A program made the position numbers and the translations under genes. The notes beneath the pieces were generated by a model. It was not told the origin of the DNA. It was given only the letters and a program-made list of their open reading frames with translations, and did no database searches. Positions 60,246 through 64,000 of a stretch of DNA of 64,000 nucleotides are shown one piece after another. Source of the stretch: Clostridia bacterium. Its GTDB lineage: Bacteria; Bacillota; Clostridia; TANB77; CAG-465. Positions within the stretch are counted from its first letter, which is position 1. The number at the start of each line of letters is the position of its first letter. The stretch is taken from positions 62,001 through 126,000 of the forward strand of contig JAGAIU010000078.1 of NCBI GenBank assembly GCA_017626395.1. The letters are read 5' to 3'.

Positions 60246-62180
60246 ATGGAAGAAAATAAGAAATACTACATAACAACCCCTATATATTATCCAAGTGGGG
60301 ATTTTCACATAGGAACATGTTATTGTACTTTAATGGCAGATGCACTAGCAAGATATAAAAGATTAAGAGGTTATGATGTATTTTTTATGACAGGCACAGA
60401 TGAGCATGGTCAAAAAATAGAAGAAAAAGCTAAAGCTAAAGGAGTAACTCCAAAAGAATACGTAGATGAAATCGTAGCTAAAGCAAAAGATTTATGGGAA
60501 GTTTTAAAAATTAGTTATGATAAATATATGAGAACTACAGATGATTATCATGTTGAATCAGTTCAAAGAATTTGTCAAAAACTATATGACCAAGGGGATA
60601 TATACAAAGGTTCATATAAAGGACTATATTGTACACCTTGTGAATCTTTCTGGACAGAAACACAACTTGTAGATGGAAAATGCCCAGACTGTGGAAGAGA
60701 AGTAAAAGAAGTTGAAGAAGAAAGTTATTTCTTCAGACTTTCTAAATATCAAGATAGATTATTAAAATATTATGAAGAACATCCAGAGTTTTTAGAACCT
60801 GAAAAAAGAAAAAATGAAATGATAAACAATTTCTTTAATAAAGGTTTAGATGACTTATGTATTTCAAGAACAACTATAGATTGGGGAATTAGAATTCCTT
60901 TTGATACTAAACATACAGTATATGTTTGGTTAGATGCATTAACAAACTATATAACAGCACTTGGATATACAACAGATAATGATGAATTAATGAAAAAATT
61001 CTGGCCAGCAGATTTACATTTAGTTGGTAAAGAAATATTCAGATTCCACTCAATTATTTGGCCAGCAATATTAATGGCATTAGATTTACCATTACCTAAA
61101 AAAGTATTTGGACATGGTTGGCTAGTAATAAATGGAAATAAAATAAGTAAATCATTTGGAAACTATAAAGATCCAAGAGTATATATTAATGCAACAAGTG
61201 TAGATGCAGTTAGATATTACTTAATGAAAGAAATTGCATTTGGAGAAGATGGAAACTTCTCAGAAAATCTATTTGTTGAAAAAACAAATGCAGATTTATC
61301 TAACGACCTTGGAAACTTAGTAAGTAGAGTAACTGCAATGGTAGAAAAATATAATAATGGTATCATAGTTAAAAATGATAATCTACCAGTTGAAGATATA
61401 GATGAAGACTTAATTTCAGTAGCTAAATCTGTTGTTGAAAATGTGGAAAAATACATGGACGATTTAAAAACAAATGAAGCTATAACTGAAATTTGGAAAT
61501 TGGTATCTAAAGCAAATAAATATATAGATTTAAGTACACCATGGGTACTTGCAAAACAAGAAAACAAAGATAGACTAAATCAAGTACTATACAATTTAGT
61601 TGAATGTATAAGAATAATAGCTATACCATTACAAATTTGTTTTGTAGATACACCAGAAAAAATATTCAATCAAATTGGAGTATCTAAAGATGAAACAACT
61701 TGGGATAGTGCAAAAGAATTTGGTGTTCTTAAAGATGGAACAAAAGTTACTAAAGGTGAATTATTATTCCCAAGAGTAGAAATGACTGAAGAACTTTTCA
61801 AAGTTGAAGAAGAAAAGGAAGAAGTTGTTGAAGAAGAAAGAAAAGGAATAATAACTATAGATGAACTAGATAAAGTTGAACTTAAAGTTGGACAAATAAA
61901 AACAGTAGAAAAAGTAGCAAAAGCAAAAAAACTATACAAATTACAAGTTGACGTTGGAGAAAAAGAACTAAGAACAATTGTATCTGGTCTTGTACCATAC
62001 TATACTGAAGAAGAATTGTCTGGAAAACAAGTTGTTGTCGTAACTAATTTAAAACCTGCAAAACTATGTGGCATAGAATCTAATGGAATGCTACTTGCAG
62101 CAGGGGACTATGATGTGGTAAAATTATTAGTGTTAGATAACAACAATGGTACACTAGAAAATGGTGCTAACATACATTAA
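60246..62180 (+). CDS. metG: Methionyl-tRNA synthetase
   Basis: 644 residues from ATG 60246 behind AAAAGGAGTG; a longer in-frame start at 60198 lies inside acpS and is rejected. Class I signatures: YYPSGDFHIGTCY (HIGH motif) and KISKSFGN (KMSKS motif). A zinc knuckle with CTPC and CPDC lies in the connective domain. The C-terminal 100 residues form a tRNA-binding (EMAP-like) domain with VELKVGQIKTVEKV, which dimerises the enzyme. Typical of Firmicutes MetS. Confidence 0.96.
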   Translation: MEENKKYYITTPIYYPSGDFHIGTCYCTLMADALARYKRLRGYDVFFMTGTDEHGQKIEEKAKAKGVTPKEYVDEIVAKAKDLWEVLKISYDKYMRTTDDYHVESVQRICQKLYDQGDIYKGSYKGLYCTPCESFWTETQLVDGKCPDCGREVKEVEEESYFFRLSKYQDRLLKYYEEHPEFLEPEKRKNEMINNFFNKGLDDLCISRTTIDWGIRIPFDTKHTVYVWLDALTNYITALGYTTDNDELMKKFWPADLHLVGKEIFRFHSIIWPAILMALDLPLPKKVFGHGWLVINGNKISKSFGNYKDPRVYINATSVDAVRYYLMKEIAFGEDGNFSENLFVEKTNADLSNDLGNLVSRVTAMVEKYNNGIIVKNDNLPVEDIDEDLISVAKSVVENVEKYMDDLKTNEAITEIWKLVSKANKYIDLSTPWVLAKQENKDRLNQVLYNLVECIRIIAIPLQICFVDTPEKIFNQIGVSKDETTWDSAKEFGVLKDGTKVTKGELLFPRVEMTEELFKVEEEKEEVVEEERKGIITIDELDKVELKVGQIKTVEKVAKAKKLYKLQVDVGEKELRTIVSGLVPYYTEEELSGKQVVVVTNLKPAKLCGIESNGMLLAAGDYDVVKLLVLDNNNGTLENGANIH

Positions 62181-62221
62181 TATTGTATGTGTAGATAAGT
62201 TATAGGAGGTAAACAAAAGAT

Positions 62222-63028
62222 ATGAATGAAGAAAACAAGGTTGAATTAGAGAAAAAGCTTCAAGAAACTGAAAATGTTGAAGAAGTTGAAAACAACGTTA
62301 ATGTTGAAGAACCTAAAGAAGATGAGCCAGAAAAAGATAGTGAAGAATACTATGATGATATAAACTATCAACAAAAGGAAGAAACTGAAAAAGTTAAAGA
62401 AAAAACTAGAAGTGTATTAAGAGAAGCTATAGATTGGGTAATTTGCTTTGTAATAGCTTATGTAATATATTTAAATATTAATTATTTCTTAATATCAGCA
62501 CCTGGTGTTAGACAAGAGTCAATGTATCCAACAGTAATGAGTGGAGAAAGAGTACTTGTAATAAGACCATGGCTTGCAGGAGATTTTGAGTATGGAGATA
62601 TAGTTACATTTGAAGCACCAATAGATAATAAACTTTACTTAGATTCAGCTGAAGCATTTCCAACAGCTCAATATGAAAATTATACAGGATTAACATTATT
62701 CTTATATAAATTTTTAGATGTAAATAAAACAACATATATAAAAAGAGTAATAGGATTACCTGGTGATCATATTGAAATAAAAGATGGTAATGTATATAGA
62801 AATGGCGAAATGTTAAACGAACCATATATAAGAGAACCTTTAACAGAAGATCAACAAGAAGAGTATTCAGATGTTGTTGTACCAGAAGATACAGTATATG
62901 TAATGGGAGATAATAGAGGCTCAAGTATGGATTCTAGAACATTTGGATGTATACCATATGATAGAGTTAATGGTAAAGTAGTTTGTAGATTATGGCCACT
63001 AAATAAATTAGGAGCTATAGATAAATAA
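62222..63028 (+). CDS. lepB: Signal peptidase I (active type)
   Basis: 268 residues with a long acidic N-terminal cytoplasmic extension (about 1-70), one membrane helix (about 75-95) and an S26 domain. The catalytic Ser is in RQESMYPTVMSGE and the Lys in YIKRVIGLPGD, with MGDNRGSSMDSR as box E; all are intact. It removes signal peptides at the outer membrane face. It serves as an internal contrast to the dyad-less homologue at 47646. TAGGAGG precedes ATG 62222. Confidence 0.95.
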   Translation: MNEENKVELEKKLQETENVEEVENNVNVEEPKEDEPEKDSEEYYDDINYQQKEETEKVKEKTRSVLREAIDWVICFVIAYVIYLNINYFLISAPGVRQESMYPTVMSGERVLVIRPWLAGDFEYGDIVTFEAPIDNKLYLDSAEAFPTAQYENYTGLTLFLYKFLDVNKTTYIKRVIGLPGDHIEIKDGNVYRNGEMLNEPYIREPLTEDQQEEYSDVVVPEDTVYVMGDNRGSSMDSRTFGCIPYDRVNGKVVCRLWPLNKLGAIDK

Positions 63029-63054
63029 TATATGAAATTAAAAGGAGAATAGAT

Positions 63055-63897
63055 ATGTTTGGAAATATTGTTGGACACGAAAAGCAAAAAGAAATTTTAA
63101 GCAAAAGTATAGAAAATGGCAATATCTCACATGCATATCTATTTTTTGGCAATAATGGAATAGGAAAATATACACTTGCACGTGAATTTGCTAAAGAAAT
63201 TTTAAAGACAGATAATTTAGATAATCATCCGGACTTTAAAGTAATATCTAAAAGAGAAGATAAAAAAGATATTATAGTTGAGCAAATTAGAGAAGAACTA
63301 ATAGATAGTGTGTATATAGTTCCTGCTGCTGGAGATAGAAAAGTATATATAATAAATGATGCACAATATTTAAATACTGCATCACAAAATACACTATTAA
63401 AAACTTTAGAAGAGCCACCAAAATATATAACAATTATTTTAGTAGCTTCTAATCTAAGTGCATTTTTAACTACAATTTTATCTAGAGTAAATCAAGTACC
63501 TTTTGAAGGAATTTCAAATTCACAATTAAAAGAGTACATGATAGAAAAATATAATATTAATTTTAAGGATAACATACTAGAATATATTGATGGGTCGATA
63601 GGTAAAGCTATTGATATAATTAATAACAAATTATTAGACAAGTTTGATGAAGTAGATAAATTCTATGAGTATATAAATGCTAAAAATACAATAGAAGCAA
63701 TGAAAATATCTAATAACATTGAATTTGATAAAAACGAATTATTAGACTATTTAGAGTTTGTTTTATACAAGAATAACAAATTTAATTGTATAAAAATAAT
63801 AGAAAATGCTAAAAACAGATTAAAATCAAATGGAAATTATGATATAATAATAGACAGCATGTTATTAAAATTAATAGATAACATTAAGGAGGTATAA
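63055..63897 (+). CDS. holB: DNA polymerase III subunit delta prime
   Basis: 280 residues. Clamp-loader AAA+ subunit: FGNIVGHEKQKEIL start, P-loop GNNGIGKYT, VYIINDAQYL, LKTLEEPPKYI and sensor LSRVNQ. It lacks the zinc knuckle of DnaX, as expected. It starts 26 bases after lepB behind AAAGGAGAAT and its stop touches the ribosome site of the next gene, ricT, the order also found in Bacillus. Confidence 0.92.
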   Translation: MFGNIVGHEKQKEILSKSIENGNISHAYLFFGNNGIGKYTLAREFAKEILKTDNLDNHPDFKVISKREDKKDIIVEQIREELIDSVYIVPAAGDRKVYIINDAQYLNTASQNTLLKTLEEPPKYITIILVASNLSAFLTTILSRVNQVPFEGISNSQLKEYMIEKYNINFKDNILEYIDGSIGKAIDIINNKLLDKFDEVDKFYEYINAKNTIEAMKISNNIEFDKNELLDYLEFVLYKNNKFNCIKIIENAKNRLKSNGNYDIIIDSMLLKLIDNIKEV

Positions 63898-64000
63898 ATG
63901 AAGAAAGTAGGAATAAGATTTAAGAAGACAGGAAAGCTTTCGTATTATATATCAGAAAATGACGACATTAAACTATCAGATAGTGTTGTAGTTGATACAG
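63898..64000 (+). CDS. ricT: PSP1/RicT (YaaT) family protein, N-terminal part (partial)
   Basis: Only the first 34 codons are in the window, from ATG 63898 behind AAGGAGG. The start KKVGIRFKKTGKLSYY and the later DDIKLSDSVVVDT match the N terminus of RicT, which in Bacillus forms a complex with RicA and RicF controlling RNase Y, competence, biofilm and sporulation. Position after holB supports the call. Confidence 0.8.
   Translation, partial: MKKVGIRFKKTGKLSYYISENDDIKLSDSVVVDT

Overview
The window is a stretch of a low-G+C, Gram-positive chromosome, most likely an uncultured or poorly studied member of the Clostridia. The evidence is the A+T-rich sequence with TTA/AGA/ATA-biased codons, strong AGGAGG-type ribosome sites, the Firmicutes order ffs-dnaX-ybaB-recR, a metG/lepB/holB/ricT neighbourhood, and a cwlJ-gerQ pair that points to endospore formation. 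Translation uses the standard stops, including TGA. The species cannot be named from the sequence alone. Sigma-A type promoters are easy to see; nearly all have a 17-base spacer and many have an extended TGGTATAAT -10.

Layout. 1-2000: end of gyrA, an AI-2E-type permease and the RNase P RNA. 2000-7200: a ClpX-like gene whose N-terminal zinc finger is split by a +1 frameshift, an F420-0 ligase-like protein, two unknown small genes and an orphan VirD4-type coupling ATPase. 7200-14550: SRP RNA, dnaX, ybaB, recR, murI, a PhoB/PhoR-like two-component pair and tatD. 14550-28700: mostly housekeeping or unknown genes, including hpt, a secreted transglutaminase-like protein, a calcium-type P-ATPase, a COG0523 metal chaperone, a ferritin-like protein, cyclophilin, a histidine phosphatase, a threonine aldolase and a methyltransferase with a long structured leader.

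28750-37890 is the most unusual region. It is a one-strand operon of seven genes with visibly higher G+C and different codons from both flanks. It encodes a PaaK-like AMP-forming ligase, a COG1244-type radical SAM enzyme, a threonine-synthase-like fold-II PLP enzyme, a fold-I aminotransferase, an arginase-superfamily enzyme, an ABC-F ATPase and a fold-III PLP decarboxylase. It has its own promoter behind a 28-base perfect palindrome and ends in a strong terminator. It looks like an acquired pathway for a small amino-acid-derived product, with ABC-F as candidate ribosome self-protection. I do not recognise it as a described cluster.

37900-46000: a second, native ABC-F, a divergent Cys-His-Asp protein/Panacea pair sharing an apparent operator, a VOC protein, a SWIM-finger protein, the cwlJ-gerQ germination pair and a sortase-like secreted protein. 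46000-55600: a cell-surface region. A nucleotide-sugar dehydrogenase is followed by a compact pilus operon (a signal-peptidase-like protein lacking both catalytic residues, an FctA-like pilin with a VPTG sorting signal, a class B sortase), then a GT-C membrane glycosyltransferase, a membrane-anchored heparinase-like protein, an acyltransferase and a GT2 glycosyltransferase. 55700-58850: a small defence patch with a C5 DNA methyltransferase, a convergent restriction-endonuclease candidate and a HEPN-motif protein. 59470-64000: tRNA-Pro, acpS, metG, an intact signal peptidase I, holB and the start of ricT.
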